DNA from: Streptomyces sp. NBC_01669
GTDB taxonomy: Bacteria; Actinomycetota; Actinomycetes; Streptomycetales; Streptomycetaceae
Direction: 5' to 3'
DNA: 64,000 nt
NCBI RefSeq assembly: GCF_026339735.1
Contig: NZ_JAPEQG010000001.1
Coordinates: 5,890,001 to 5,954,000 of the forward strand
Below the pieces are notes generated by a model. The model was not told the origin of the DNA. It made no database searches and saw only the letters and a program-made list of their open reading frames with translations. Of this stretch, positions 25,955 through 35,312 are shown piece by piece. The position numbers and the translations under genes were made by a program. The stretch's first letter is position 1; each line of letters begins with the position of its first letter.

Positions 25955-26773
25955 GTGGAACCCACGCCTGCCCGGGAGCGGCACGACATGCTTCCCGAAG
26001 GGCTCGCCGAGGCGATACGCGACACCGCCGAGGAGATAGCGGCGCTGCTGCGCGGCCGCACGGACACGAGCGTGCCCGTCCCCGGATCCGAGTGGACGCT
26101 CGGTGAGGCGGCAGCCCATCTGGCGCAGGCCAACGAGCTGATGGCGGAGGTCGCCGCGGGCCACGAGCGCAGCTACGGCGACGGCACGCCGCAGAGCCTG
26201 GCGGCGGCCAACGAGCGCGCCCTCGCCGGGTTCGAGGAGCGTGGGGCGGATCCGCTGGCCGCAATGATCGTGGCGCAGGCGGCCGCCTTCCTCCGGGCCG
26301 CGGAACACCGAGCGCCGGACGGGTCGGTGGAGACGCCGCTGGGCTCGATGGATCTCGCCGCGCTCGGCTCGTACCTGCTCACCCACATGCTCGGCCACGG
26401 CTACGATCTCGCCCGCGCGCTCGGCCGTCCGCACATGCTTGACCGCACCCGGGTCGAGCTGTCGATGCCCTTCATGCTCACGGTCATGCCACGGGTCGTC
26501 TCCGCCGCATCCGCCGGGCTGACCGCCCGCTTCGACATCCGTCTGCGCGGCGGCTCGCGGTTCGGGGTGATCGTCACCGACGGTGCGGTGACCGTCGAGC
26601 GCGGGCCGGTGAGTCGCCCGGACTGCACGATCCTCATCGAGCCGGTCACGTTCCTGCTGATCGCACTCGGCCGCTGCGATCCCCGGGGCGCCATCGCCCG
26701 CGGCCGCGTGCTCACCTGGGGTCGCAAGCCCTGGCTCGCACCCCGCTTCCCGACCTTGTTCACGGCTCCCTGA
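25955..26773 (+). CDS. Maleylpyruvate isomerase-type metal-binding/SCP2-like protein
   Basis: A 272-residue protein. GTG 25955 with GGGGAG nearby is preferred. The N-terminal DinB-like four-helix part (about residues 15-160) shows the mycothiol-dependent maleylpyruvate isomerase layout: EWTLGEAAAHLAQAN, a middle helix and a YLLTHMLGHGYDLARALG helix with His residues for a metal. The second half (170-260) is like an SCP2/sterol-binding domain (FDIRLRGGSRFGVIV). Proteins of this type may use mycothiol. The substrate is unknown. Confidence 0.8.
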   Translation: MEPTPARERHDMLPEGLAEAIRDTAEEIAALLRGRTDTSVPVPGSEWTLGEAAAHLAQANELMAEVAAGHERSYGDGTPQSLAAANERALAGFEERGADPLAAMIVAQAAAFLRAAEHRAPDGSVETPLGSMDLAALGSYLLTHMLGHGYDLARALGRPHMLDRTRVELSMPFMLTVMPRVVSAASAGLTARFDIRLRGGSRFGVIVTDGAVTVERGPVSRPDCTILIEPVTFLLIALGRCDPRGAIARGRVLTWGRKPWLAPRFPTLFTAP

Positions 26774-26949
26774 GGCAGCCGAGCTCACGGCCCGTCAGCC
26801 CGGCGAGGGCCGTGGCGTCGGAGGCGGCCGGCACGCGCGGGCATACCGCGTACGGAGTACGGCGGGGGAGCGCCGTACGCCGGAAGGAGGCCGGACAGTT
26901 CCCCCTCGCGGCAGCCTGGGCGCGAGGGCCGTGCGCTTAGGGTCGACAC

Positions 26950-29673
26950 ATGCAGACCCCTGACTCCCGATGGCGCCGGTGGACCCGTAAGCGCAGCCGG
27001 TGGGCGGCGGCCGTGGCCGCACTCGTCGTGCTCGCGGGTGCCGGCACCTGGACCGCGGTGGCCGACGACCGTGCGCCCGCCGTGCACCGCGAGGACCGGA
27101 CGATGCGGATCGACGGGGTGTCCCTCGACACCTCGTACTTCACGTCCGGCGGTTCGGAGCGACGGCCCGCCGTGCTGATCGGGCACGGCTTCGGAGGTTC
27201 CAAGGACGATGTGCGGGCGCAGGCGGAGGAGCTGGCCGGTGCCGGGTACGCCGTCATGACCTGGTCCGCCCGCGGATTCGGGAAGTCCGGCGGGGAGATC
27301 TCGCTCAACGCGCCCGACCGCGAGGTCAAGGACGTGTCCGGGCTGATCGACTGGCTGGCCCGGCGGCCCGAGGTGCAGCTGGACGCGAAGGGCGACCCGC
27401 GGGTCGGCGTCACGGGCGCCTCGTACGGTGGCGCGGTCTCGCTCCTCGCTGCCGGATACGACCGGCGCGTCGATGCCATCGCGCCGGTGATCACGTACTG
27501 GAACCTCGCCGACGCGCTCTTCCCCGACGGGGTCTTCAAGAAGCTCTGGGCCGGGATCTTCGTCACCTCGGGCGGCGGTTGCGAGAAGTTCGAGAAGCAG
27601 CTCTGTGCCATGTACGAACGGGTCGCCGTCTCCGGGAAGCCGGACGCCGCCGCGCGTGCGCTGCTCAGTGAACGGTCGCCGAGCGCCGTCGGCGACCGCA
27701 TCAAGGTGCCCGCGCTCATCGTGCAGGGGCAGACCGACTCCCTCTTCCCCCTCGGCCAGGCCGATGCCATGGCGCGGACCATCAGTGGGAACGGCGCACC
27801 CGTCGCCGTCGACTGGATCGCGGGCGGGCACGACGGCGGGGACATGGAGAGCGGGCGGGTCGAGAACCGGATCGGGGCCTGGTTCGACCGCTATCTGAAG
27901 GAGGACAAGGGCGCCGGCACCGGGCCCGCCTTCCGCGTCACTCGGACCGGAGGCATCGACTCCACGGACGGGGCGGCGCTCCAGCGCGGGGCAAGCAGCG
28001 ACACGTATCCCGGGCTGTCCAGCGGCGACCGGCAGATCGCGCTGACCGCGACGAGCGACGGGCCGGGCATCGCGGGCGCGGGTACACCGGCGAGTGGCGG
28101 GCGGAGCGGTGGATCCGCGGACCGTCGGACGCAGACCTTCCGCAACCCCGCCGGTGCCAACCCGCCCGCCATCTCCGCCGTCCCGGGGGTCGGCGGCGGC
28201 ATCGCCCAGCTCTCGTCCCTCGGCGTCGGTCTGTCGATCGACTTCCCCGGCCAGTACGCCCGCTTCGACTCCGCACCGCTCGATACGTCGATGCGCATCA
28301 CCGGATCGCCCACCGTCCGCGTGAAGGTGACGGCCGGGCAGGGCGACGCGGTCCTGTTCGGCAAGGTGTACGACGTCTCGCCGGACGGGAAGCAGCAGGT
28401 GCTGCCCGCCCAGCTCGTCGCCCCCTACCGGATCACGCCGGAGCGGCAGAACAAGACCGTCGAGCTGACCCTGCCCGCCGTCGACCACGCACTCGACGCC
28501 GGACACCGGCTCCGGCTCGTCCTCTCCGCCACGGACCTCGGCTACGCCTCACCGGCCGAGCCGACCACGTACAGCGTCTCCCTCGCCGGCCCGCTGACCG
28601 TCCCCACCGCTCCCGCGGTGAAGACGGCATCGGCCGCCCTGCCGTGGTGGACCTGGGGGCTCCCGGCGGCGGCCGCCGTCATCGCTCTCGCCCTGCTGCT
28701 CACCGCACGGCGGCGTACCGCGACCCCCGCCCCCGACCCGGTGCTCGCCGAGGTCCCCCTCCAGATCACCGGACTGTCGAAGAAGTACGCCAAGTCCGCC
28801 GACCGGTACGCCGTGAAGGACCTCTCCTTCCGTGTGGAGAAGGGCCAGGTCCTCGGACTCCTCGGGCCCAACGGCGCGGGCAAGACCACCACGCTCCGCA
28901 TGCTGATGGGGCTCATCACGCCCGACGACGGCGAGATCCGCGTCTTCGGGAATGCCATCCGGCCGGGCGCGCCCGTACTGTCCCGGGTCGGCTCGTTCGT
29001 CGAGGGCGCCGGATTCCTGCCGCACCTGTCCGGGCGCGCCAACCTGGAGCTGTACTGGCAGGCCACCGGACGCCCCGCCGGGGACTCGCACATCGAGGAG
29101 GCCCTGGAGATCGCAGGGCTCGGTGACGCGCTGGCCCGCGCCGTGCGTACGTACTCCCAGGGCATGCGGCAGCGGCTCGCGATCGCCCAGGCCATGCTCG
29201 GCATGCCGGACCTCCTCATCCTCGACGAGCCGACCAACGGGCTCGACCCGCCCCAGATCCGCGAGATGCGGGACGTGATGATCCGCTACGCGGCCGGGGG
29301 CCGGACCGTCATCGTCTCCAGCCATCTCCTCTCCGAGGTCGAGCAGTCCTGCACCCACCTGGTGGTCATGGACCGGGGCCGACTCGTGCAGGCCGGACCG
29401 GTCGCCGAGATCACCGGCTCGGGCGACATGCTGCTCGTCACCGTCGCCGAGGAGATCGCCGAACCGCTCGTGGAGAAGATCGCCGCACTGCCCGGGATCG
29501 GCTCGGCCGTCCGTACGGACGACGGGCTGGGCCTGCTCGTCCGGCTCGACGGCGCGAACTCCTCCCGGCTGATCGCCGAACTGGTCCGGCTGGACGTGCC
29601 GTTGACGGGGGTCGGGCCGCACCGTCGCCTGGAGGACGCGTTCCTCACTCTGATCTCCGGAGGCTCCGCATGA
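26950..29673 (+). CDS. Hydrolase-ABC transporter ATPase fusion protein
   Basis: A 907-residue two-part protein. After a signal-anchor (about residues 18-38) come an alpha/beta hydrolase of the X-Pro/CocE type with the nucleophile GASYGG (Ser158), an Asp region (QGQTDSLFP) and a His loop (GGHDGGD), then a beta-sandwich domain (about 440-550). A second membrane helix (WWTWGLPAAAAVIALALLL, about 564-585) precedes an ABC ATPase with GPNGAGKTT (about 640), the signature YSQGMRQRL (about 735) and LLILDEPTNGLDP (about 755). The hydrolase should face out and the ATPase in. The next gene overlaps by four bases and encodes the permease. The whole looks like an exporter coupled to an external hydrolase; the cargo is unknown. 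Confidence 0.9.
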   Translation: MQTPDSRWRRWTRKRSRWAAAVAALVVLAGAGTWTAVADDRAPAVHREDRTMRIDGVSLDTSYFTSGGSERRPAVLIGHGFGGSKDDVRAQAEELAGAGYAVMTWSARGFGKSGGEISLNAPDREVKDVSGLIDWLARRPEVQLDAKGDPRVGVTGASYGGAVSLLAAGYDRRVDAIAPVITYWNLADALFPDGVFKKLWAGIFVTSGGGCEKFEKQLCAMYERVAVSGKPDAAARALLSERSPSAVGDRIKVPALIVQGQTDSLFPLGQADAMARTISGNGAPVAVDWIAGGHDGGDMESGRVENRIGAWFDRYLKEDKGAGTGPAFRVTRTGGIDSTDGAALQRGASSDTYPGLSSGDRQIALTATSDGPGIAGAGTPASGGRSGGSADRRTQTFRNPAGANPPAISAVPGVGGGIAQLSSLGVGLSIDFPGQYARFDSAPLDTSMRITGSPTVRVKVTAGQGDAVLFGKVYDVSPDGKQQVLPAQLVAPYRITPERQNKTVELTLPAVDHALDAGHRLRLVLSATDLGYASPAEPTTYSVSLAGPLTVPTAPAVKTASAALPWWTWGLPAAAAVIALALLLTARRRTATPAPDPVLAEVPLQITGLSKKYAKSADRYAVKDLSFRVEKGQVLGLLGPNGAGKTTTLRMLMGLITPDDGEIRVFGNAIRPGAPVLSRVGSFVEGAGFLPHLSGRANLELYWQATGRPAGDSHIEEALEIAGLGDALARAVRTYSQGMRQRLAIAQAMLGMPDLLILDEPTNGLDPPQIREMRDVMIRYAAGGRTVIVSSHLLSEVEQSCTHLVVMDRGRLVQAGPVAEITGSGDMLLVTVAEEIAEPLVEKIAALPGIGSAVRTDDGLGLLVRLDGANSSRLIAELVRLDVPLTGVGPHRRLEDAFLTLISGGSA

Positions 29674-30545
29674 GTGCCGCAGTCGATGTCACCCACGCCG
29701 CCGAGGCGCCCGGCTACCTGGCCCGGCGCACCCTGCCGCTGCGTGTCGAGGCGGTTCGGCAGCTGCGCAGGCGGCGCACTCTGCTGATGGGCGGGGTGCT
29801 GGCGGCGCTGCCGTTCATCCTGATCACCGCCTTCGCGATCGGCGGTACCCCGGGCTCCCGGGGCGGCGGTGACCGGCTCACGCTGATGGACACCGCGACC
29901 GCGTCCGCCGCGAACTTCGCCGCGACCTGCCTGTTCGTCTCGGCCGGGTTCCTGCTCGTGGTGCCGGTGGCACTGTTCTGCGGGGACACCGTCGCCTCGG
30001 AGGCCGGCTGGTCCTCGCTGCGCTACCTGCTCGCCGCACCCGTGCCACGGGCCAGGCTGCTGTGGAGCAAACTCGTCGTGGCGCTCGGCTTCAGCCTGGC
30101 CGCGATGGTGCTGCTGCCGCTCGTCGCGCTGGCCGCGGGAGCGGCGGCGTACGGCTGGGGGCCGCTCGAACTCCCCACCGGGGGTGCGCTCGCGACCGGC
30201 GACACCGTGCCGCGGCTCGCCCTCGTCGTCGCCTTCATCTTCGTCTCCCAACTGGTCACTGCCGGGCTGGCGTTCTGGCTGTCGACGAAGACCGACGCCC
30301 CGCTGGGCGCGGTCGGCGGTGCGGTCGGGCTGACCATCGTCGGCAATGTGCTGGACGCTGTCACCGCGCTCGGCTCCTGGCGCGACTTCCTGCCCGCGCA
30401 CTGGCAGTTCGCCTGGGCGGACGCGCTCCAGCCGGACCTGGAGTGGGGTGGCATGGCGAAGGGGGCGGCGATCTCGGTGACGTACGCCCTGATCCTTTTC
30501 GCTTTCGCGTTCCGCGGGTTCAGTCGTAAGGACATCGTGTCCTGA
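29670..30545 (+). CDS. ABC-2-type permease partner of the fusion protein
   Basis: A 291-residue membrane protein with six hydrophobic segments. It starts at ATG 29670, overlapping the fusion gene by ATGA. The first helix is LLMGGVLAALPFILITAFA and later ones include FVSAGFLLVVPVALFCGDTVASEAG, LVVALGFSLAAMVLLPLVALA, LALVVAFIFVSQLVTAGLAFWL and AISVTYALILFAFAFRG. The CGDTVASEAGWSSLRYLL loop is typical of ABC-2 permeases. It should form the export channel with the ATPase half of the previous protein, probably as a dimer. Confidence 0.88.
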   Translation: MSAAVDVTHAAEAPGYLARRTLPLRVEAVRQLRRRRTLLMGGVLAALPFILITAFAIGGTPGSRGGGDRLTLMDTATASAANFAATCLFVSAGFLLVVPVALFCGDTVASEAGWSSLRYLLAAPVPRARLLWSKLVVALGFSLAAMVLLPLVALAAGAAAYGWGPLELPTGGALATGDTVPRLALVVAFIFVSQLVTAGLAFWLSTKTDAPLGAVGGAVGLTIVGNVLDAVTALGSWRDFLPAHWQFAWADALQPDLEWGGMAKGAAISVTYALILFAFAFRGFSRKDIVS

Positions 30546-30685
30546 CGTTGATGTTCCGCGGCGGTTCGCGCCGTTTCTGCCCGCCGTTGCCGCATCGAGA
30601 CTGTTCCGCAACGTCTTCGTCTGCTCCCCGGAGCCACCCCGAACGTCACATTCACAAGTGCTGACGCGATGGTTGGGGGTACGGG

Positions 30686-32299
30686 ATGAAAAACCGGACG
30701 CATGGCCGGACGTATCGAAGGACGCTCGGCCTGGTGCTGGCGACCGGGATGCTTGCGGGTGGGGCGCTGCTCACCGGCTGCGGGGCGGGGGAAAGCGGGT
30801 ACAACTCGTCCGCCAAACGTGCCGACGGTCCGCAAGGGACGAGCGGGGGCGGCCAGGTCGTCCCCGCGCCCGCGCCCGGCGCCGAGGACGACGCCTCGCA
30901 GAAGGCGGAGGACAGGCCGGAGAAGCCCGTGGCGCCGGACTATCTCTCCACGTTCGCACTGGACGTGGACACCGCCAGTTACGGGTACGCGCGCCGCAAG
31001 CTCGGCGACGGCGAGTTGCCGGGGGCGGAGACCGTACGGCCCGAGGAGTTCGTCAACAGCTTCCGCCAGGGCTACCGGCGGCCGGCCGGCAACGGATTCT
31101 CGGTGACGGTCGACGGGGCACGTACGGGCGAAGGCTCCGGTGACTGGTCGCTCGTACGGGTCGGTCTGGCCACCCGTGTCGCGGACGAAGACGGCGAACG
31201 CCCGCCCGCCGCGCTGACCTTCGTCGTCGACATCTCCGGCTCCATGGCCGGGACCGGCCGCCTCGACCTGGTGAAGGAGTCCCTCTCGATCCTCACCGAC
31301 GAACTCCGCGACGACGACTCCGTTTCCCTGGTCACCTTCAGCGACAAGGCGAAGACCCTGGTGCCGATGACCCGGCTGCGGGACCACCGCGGAAAGATCC
31401 GTGACGCCGTCGACTCCATGGAACCCACCGACTCCACCAATGTGGAAGCGGGTGTCCGGCGCGGTTACGAAGAGGCGGTCGCCGGTCACCGTGCGGGCGC
31501 GAACAACCGGGTCGTCCTGCTCTCCGACGCCCTCGCCAACACCGGCGAGACCGATGCCGACGCCATCCTCGAACGGATCGACGACGCCCGCCGTGAGTAC
31601 GGCATCACCCTCTTCGGCGTCGGCGTCGGCAGTGACTACGGGGACGCGCTGATGGAACGCCTCACCGACAAGGGCGACGGCCACACCACCTACATCGGCG
31701 ACGAGACCCAGGCCCGCAAGGTCTTCGTCGACCAGCTTCCCGCCCACATCGAGCTGCGGGCCCGCGACGCCAAGGCGCAGGTCGCCTTCGACCCGAAGAA
31801 CGTGAAGCAGTTCAAGCTCATCGGGTACGAGAACCGAAAGGTGGCCGACGGCGACTTCCGCGACGACAGCGTGGACGGCGGCGAGGTCGGCCCCGGGCAC
31901 ACGGTGACCGCGCTCTATGCCGTACGGCTCCGGGACGGCGCCGCAGGACATGTGGCGACCGCGACGGTGCGCTGGCTGGACCCGAAGACACGGGCGCCGC
32001 ACGAGCAGTCGGGCACGGTCGGGACCGATGCGATCGACGGCAGCCTGTGGAGCGACGACGGCAACAAGCGGCTCCAGGTGGCCGCGGTGGCGGCGTACTT
32101 CGCGGAGGAACTGCGCGGCGGCACACTGCCGGGTCAGCCGGGGCTCGGTGAACTCTCCACCCGGGCATCGGCGTTGGCGGCCGGCACGGAGGACAGTTCG
32201 GTACGGAAGCTGGCGACGGCGATCGCGCAGGCGGACCGGCTCCGGGGCGACGACAGGGGGCCTGGCGGCGGGGGCGAGCAGGAGGGCGAGATGGGCTGA
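30686..32299 (+). CDS. VWA-domain lipoprotein (YfbK-like)
   Basis: A 537-residue lipoprotein. Basic start, then GALLTGC lipobox (Cys32), a Gly/Pro/Ala-rich linker, a short VWA N-terminal extension (DYLSTFALDVDTASYGYARRKL) and a von Willebrand A domain from about residue 170 to 345, with the MIDAS signature DISGSMAG. The C-terminal DUF3520-type region runs to about 515. The spacing matches YfbK-like proteins. It is anchored outside the membrane and probably binds proteins or cations. It is separated by 140 nt from the ABC permease gene on the same strand. Confidence 0.9.
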   Translation: MKNRTHGRTYRRTLGLVLATGMLAGGALLTGCGAGESGYNSSAKRADGPQGTSGGGQVVPAPAPGAEDDASQKAEDRPEKPVAPDYLSTFALDVDTASYGYARRKLGDGELPGAETVRPEEFVNSFRQGYRRPAGNGFSVTVDGARTGEGSGDWSLVRVGLATRVADEDGERPPAALTFVVDISGSMAGTGRLDLVKESLSILTDELRDDDSVSLVTFSDKAKTLVPMTRLRDHRGKIRDAVDSMEPTDSTNVEAGVRRGYEEAVAGHRAGANNRVVLLSDALANTGETDADAILERIDDARREYGITLFGVGVGSDYGDALMERLTDKGDGHTTYIGDETQARKVFVDQLPAHIELRARDAKAQVAFDPKNVKQFKLIGYENRKVADGDFRDDSVDGGEVGPGHTVTALYAVRLRDGAAGHVATATVRWLDPKTRAPHEQSGTVGTDAIDGSLWSDDGNKRLQVAAVAAYFAEELRGGTLPGQPGLGELSTRASALAAGTEDSSVRKLATAIAQADRLRGDDRGPGGGGEQEGEMG

Positions 32300-32367
32300 C
32301 CCGGCCGGGGGCACCGGATTCGGTCAAGGAAGTCTCAGAGTTGGCTCAGGTTTGGGCAAGGGAACCG

Positions 32368-32399
32368 CTCATACGGTCGATCTCAGATCTCCGTATGAG
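32368..32399. promoter_or_regulatory. Nested palindrome upstream of the DUF1906 gene
   Basis: CTCATACGG (32368-32376) and CCGTATGAG (32391-32399) form perfect 9-bp arms. Between them GATCT-C-AGATC is a second symmetry. The palindrome lies 93 nt before the DUF1906 start and 69 nt after the VWA stop. It may be an operator or attenuating hairpin. Confidence 0.55.
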
Positions 32400-32491
32400 A
32401 AGGTTTGCTGCTTCCGAGTCGCCTGTTGACGCAGTGTCCAGCCGGCTCCGTCTCGTCCCTTGTCGTCCCCGTACTCATCGTCGAGGTCTCC

Positions 32492-33328
32492 GTGTCGAAT
32501 CACCGCATGTCGAAGAAGCGTCGCCGGATAGGAATGGCGCTGGCCGGGGTGGGCGTGCTGGCCGGTGCGGCGTTCGCCGCAGAGGCGGCCACCGCGACCA
32601 CCGTCACCCGGCCCGCGCCGACCGTCTTCACCGGCCACGCCTTCGACACCTGCACCGCACCGACGCTCACCACCATGCAGAAGTGGCGGGCCACCTCGGT
32701 GTACCGGGCTGCCGCGGTGTACATCGGCGGGAAGAACCGCGGGTGCGCCCAGCCCCAGCTCACCCCGTCCTGGGTGAAGTCCGTGAGTGCCGGGGGCTGG
32801 AAGCTGATCCCGCTGTACGTCGGCGCGCAGCCGCCGTGCCAGACCAGCAACAACCCCGAGAAGATGACCGCCGCCAACGCCACCGCGCTGGGCGCCACCG
32901 ACGGCGCCGACGCGGTGGCCAAGGCGTCCGCGCTGGGGATGAGGACCGGCAGCCCGGTCTACCTGGACATGGAGTACTTCGACCCCACCAACACGTCCTG
33001 CGTGAACACCGTCCTCGCCTACATCCGCTCCTGGGACAAGACGGTCCACGCCAAGGGGTACTGGACCGGCTTCTACGGCTTCAGCAACTCCAGCGCCGCC
33101 GTCGTCGCCAAGGCCGCGACGCGCACCGACCTGCCGGAGATCCTCTGGTACGCCCGGTACGACGACATCTACTCCACGACCACCGGATTCCCGTACGACA
33201 AGACCCTGTGGACCGGGCACCGCCGCGGCCACCAGTACGCGGTCAACAAGAAGGTGACCCACGACGGGGCCACCCTCACCATCGACCGCGACGCGTGGGA
33301 CGCGCCGGTGGCCGTCGTCGCCAAGTAG
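32492..33328 (+). CDS. Secreted DUF1906 glycoside-hydrolase-like protein
   Basis: A 278-residue exported protein. GTG 32492 with GAGG 5-6 nt upstream gives MSNHRMSKKRRRIG followed by a hydrophobic segment and an AEAATA-type cleavage region; ATG 32507 is an alternative. The mature part starts FTGHAFDTCTAPTL and shows the (beta/alpha) barrel typical of DUF1906 (VYIGGKNRGCAQPQLTPSWV, PLYVGAQ, PVYLDMEYFD, GFYGFSNSS, WYARYDD). DMEYF holds acidic residues in the position expected for lysozyme-like glycosidases. It probably cleaves or binds cell-wall sugars; activity is unproven. Confidence 0.85.
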   Translation: MSNHRMSKKRRRIGMALAGVGVLAGAAFAAEAATATTVTRPAPTVFTGHAFDTCTAPTLTTMQKWRATSVYRAAAVYIGGKNRGCAQPQLTPSWVKSVSAGGWKLIPLYVGAQPPCQTSNNPEKMTAANATALGATDGADAVAKASALGMRTGSPVYLDMEYFDPTNTSCVNTVLAYIRSWDKTVHAKGYWTGFYGFSNSSAAVVAKAATRTDLPEILWYARYDDIYSTTTGFPYDKTLWTGHRRGHQYAVNKKVTHDGATLTIDRDAWDAPVAVVAK

Positions 33329-33426
33329 CGCCCGGCGGACGTGAAGCGGGGGCGGACGGGGGCAGGGGGCGGGACGGGCAGCGGCGCCTTGGTGAAAGGG
33401 TGCCGCACGACCCGCCCCGCCGCGCC

Positions 33427-33897
33427 ATGATGTGCGCCATGGCCTCTCTGCTGCTCGCGCTCGCCGCCGTCACCACCGGCCTCTACGCCGGCTTCCTGGT
33501 GTGCTTCACGACCGGGATCATGCCCGGCCTGAAGCTGTTGCCGGACGACCAGTTCACCGCCGCGATGCGCCGCTTCAACGAGAAGGTGCCGGGGCCGGTG
33601 TTCCTCGTCCTCTTCCTCGGGGTGATCGCCTTCCCGGTCGCCGCGCTCGTCGTCCCCGTCGACGGCCGGACCTCCGCCGAGCGGGGACTCGTCGCAGGCG
33701 GGCTGGTCTGCGCGGCGCTCAGCCACCTTGTCACCGTGAGCGGAAACATCCCGCTCAACTCGGCGCTCGCGGCGGCCGAGGGCGGCGACGACAGCACGGC
33801 CCGCCAGGCATTCGAGTCCCGCTGGACCGCCCTCCACCGGATCCGCACCGTGCTCTCGGCAGCGGCATTCGCGCTGCTGGTCGCTGCCGCGGTGTAG
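33427..33897 (+). CDS. DUF1772 membrane protein (anthrone oxygenase-like)
   Basis: A 156-residue membrane protein with four helices (about 5-30, 58-78, 88-108, 132-152). It contains CFTTGIMPGL and FNEKVPGPVFLVLF, typical of DUF1772. The family includes anthrone oxygenase-like members, but most have no known reaction. ATG 33427 and ATG 33439 are both possible; no clear ribosome site decides. No polyketide genes are adjacent. Confidence 0.75.
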   Translation: MMCAMASLLLALAAVTTGLYAGFLVCFTTGIMPGLKLLPDDQFTAAMRRFNEKVPGPVFLVLFLGVIAFPVAALVVPVDGRTSAERGLVAGGLVCAALSHLVTVSGNIPLNSALAAAEGGDDSTARQAFESRWTALHRIRTVLSAAAFALLVAAAV

Positions 33898-34019
33898 CCC
33901 TTGGGCCAGGTGGAGGACCCCTTCAACCGCTGAGAGTCCCGGGGGTGGGTCCAGCCCTACCCCCGGGACTCCGGCAGTACGGATGGTTCCGGCGGAACAG
34001 CGTCTTCTACGGTGGGGCC

Positions 34020-35312
34020 ATGCGCCCTCGGAACGTGTGGCAGGCCCTGCCGGGACCCCGCTATCTGCTGTCGTCGTGGCCCTGGCGGTCGGCCGGATAC
34101 CTGCTGAGCGGAGCTGCGGCAGGCCTCGTGGTGCTGTTCGTGATCACGCTCGGCGTGCTGCTCGGCGGTGCGCTCACCCTCGTGGTGATCGGGCTGCCGC
34201 TGCTCGCGCTGACGGCCCTCGCGGGGATCCCGGTGGGGTCCCTGGAGCGGGTACGGCTCCGCCTGATGAACCGGACCCCGGCGCCCGGCCCGCACCGCCG
34301 CCCGGCCGAACCCGGGCTGTGGAGCTGGCTGGTGTTCCGTTACCGGGAGCCGGCGACCTGGCGGGAACTCGGGTACACGCTGCTCTGGGCTGTGGTCCTG
34401 TGGCCGCTCGACGCCCTCGCGCTGGGTGTGTGCGTGGCCGTCCCACTGGCGCTGATGTCCACCCCCGCGGTGATGCAGGTGTACGGGAACGGCGAAGAGG
34501 CCCGCGTGGTGAAGCAGTGGACGGTCACCACCTGGCCCGAAGCCTTCGCCACCGCTGCGCTCGGCCTCGTCCTCCTCGCGCTCGGCTGCTACGCGCTGGG
34601 CCTGCTGGCCGGGGCGAGAGCCGGACTGGCCCGCCTCCTCATCGCCGACAGGGGCGACGACATGGGGGACAGGGTCACCGAACTCACCCGCTCCCGAGTC
34701 CGGTTGGTCGACGCCTTCGAGGCGGAACGGCGCCGCATCGAACGCGATCTCCACGACGGCGCCCAGCAGCGGATCGTCGCGCTCACCATGACCCTGGGAC
34801 TCGCCCGCCTCGACGCGCCGCCCGGCCCCCTCGCCGACCAGTTGGCCAAGGCCCACCAGGAGGCCGGTCAGGCACTGGCCGAACTGCGCGAACTGATTCA
34901 CGGCATCCATCCCAAGGTCCTTGCCGACTACGGCCGGGAAGCCGCCGTCTCCGACGCGGCCGACCGGTCCGTGACCCCCGTCGACCTGGAACTGGCGCTA
35001 CCCGGCCGGTTCCCCGAGGCCGTCGAGGCGGCCGCGTACTTCGTGGTCTGCGAGGCACTCGCCAACGTCGCCAGGCACAGCGGTGCGAGCCGCGCCGAGG
35101 TGACCGGCGGCCACGCCGCGGGCCGGCTCTTCCTGGAGATCCGCGACGACGGGCGGGGCGGTGCGCGCACCGGTGGCGAAGGAACCGGGCTGACCGGTCT
35201 CGCCGACCGGGTCTCCGTGCTGGATGGCAGACTTGCGCTGTCCAGCCCGCTCGGCGGCCCGACCCTGTTGCGTGTGGAGATTCCTTGCGAGTGGACCGAT
35301 CGCTCCGCGTAG
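34020..35312 (+). CDS. NarL-type sensor histidine kinase
   Basis: A 430-residue membrane kinase. The N-terminal half is a putative sensor domain with about four membrane helices (first around residues 30-60, VLFVITLGVLLGGALTLVVIGLPLLALTAL). A HisKA_3 dimerisation segment follows (AERRRIERDLHDGAQQR, His about 245), then an HATPase_c domain whose N and G boxes appear as CEALANVARHSGASRAEV and DDGRGGARTGGEGTGLTGL. It should autophosphorylate in response to an envelope signal and pass the phosphate to the response regulator encoded immediately downstream with overlap. Confidence 0.92.
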   Translation: MRPRNVWQALPGPRYLLSSWPWRSAGYLLSGAAAGLVVLFVITLGVLLGGALTLVVIGLPLLALTALAGIPVGSLERVRLRLMNRTPAPGPHRRPAEPGLWSWLVFRYREPATWRELGYTLLWAVVLWPLDALALGVCVAVPLALMSTPAVMQVYGNGEEARVVKQWTVTTWPEAFATAALGLVLLALGCYALGLLAGARAGLARLLIADRGDDMGDRVTELTRSRVRLVDAFEAERRRIERDLHDGAQQRIVALTMTLGLARLDAPPGPLADQLAKAHQEAGQALAELRELIHGIHPKVLADYGREAAVSDAADRSVTPVDLELALPGRFPEAVEAAAYFVVCEALANVARHSGASRAEVTGGHAAGRLFLEIRDDGRGGARTGGEGTGLTGLADRVSVLDGRLALSSPLGGPTLLRVEIPCEWTDRSA

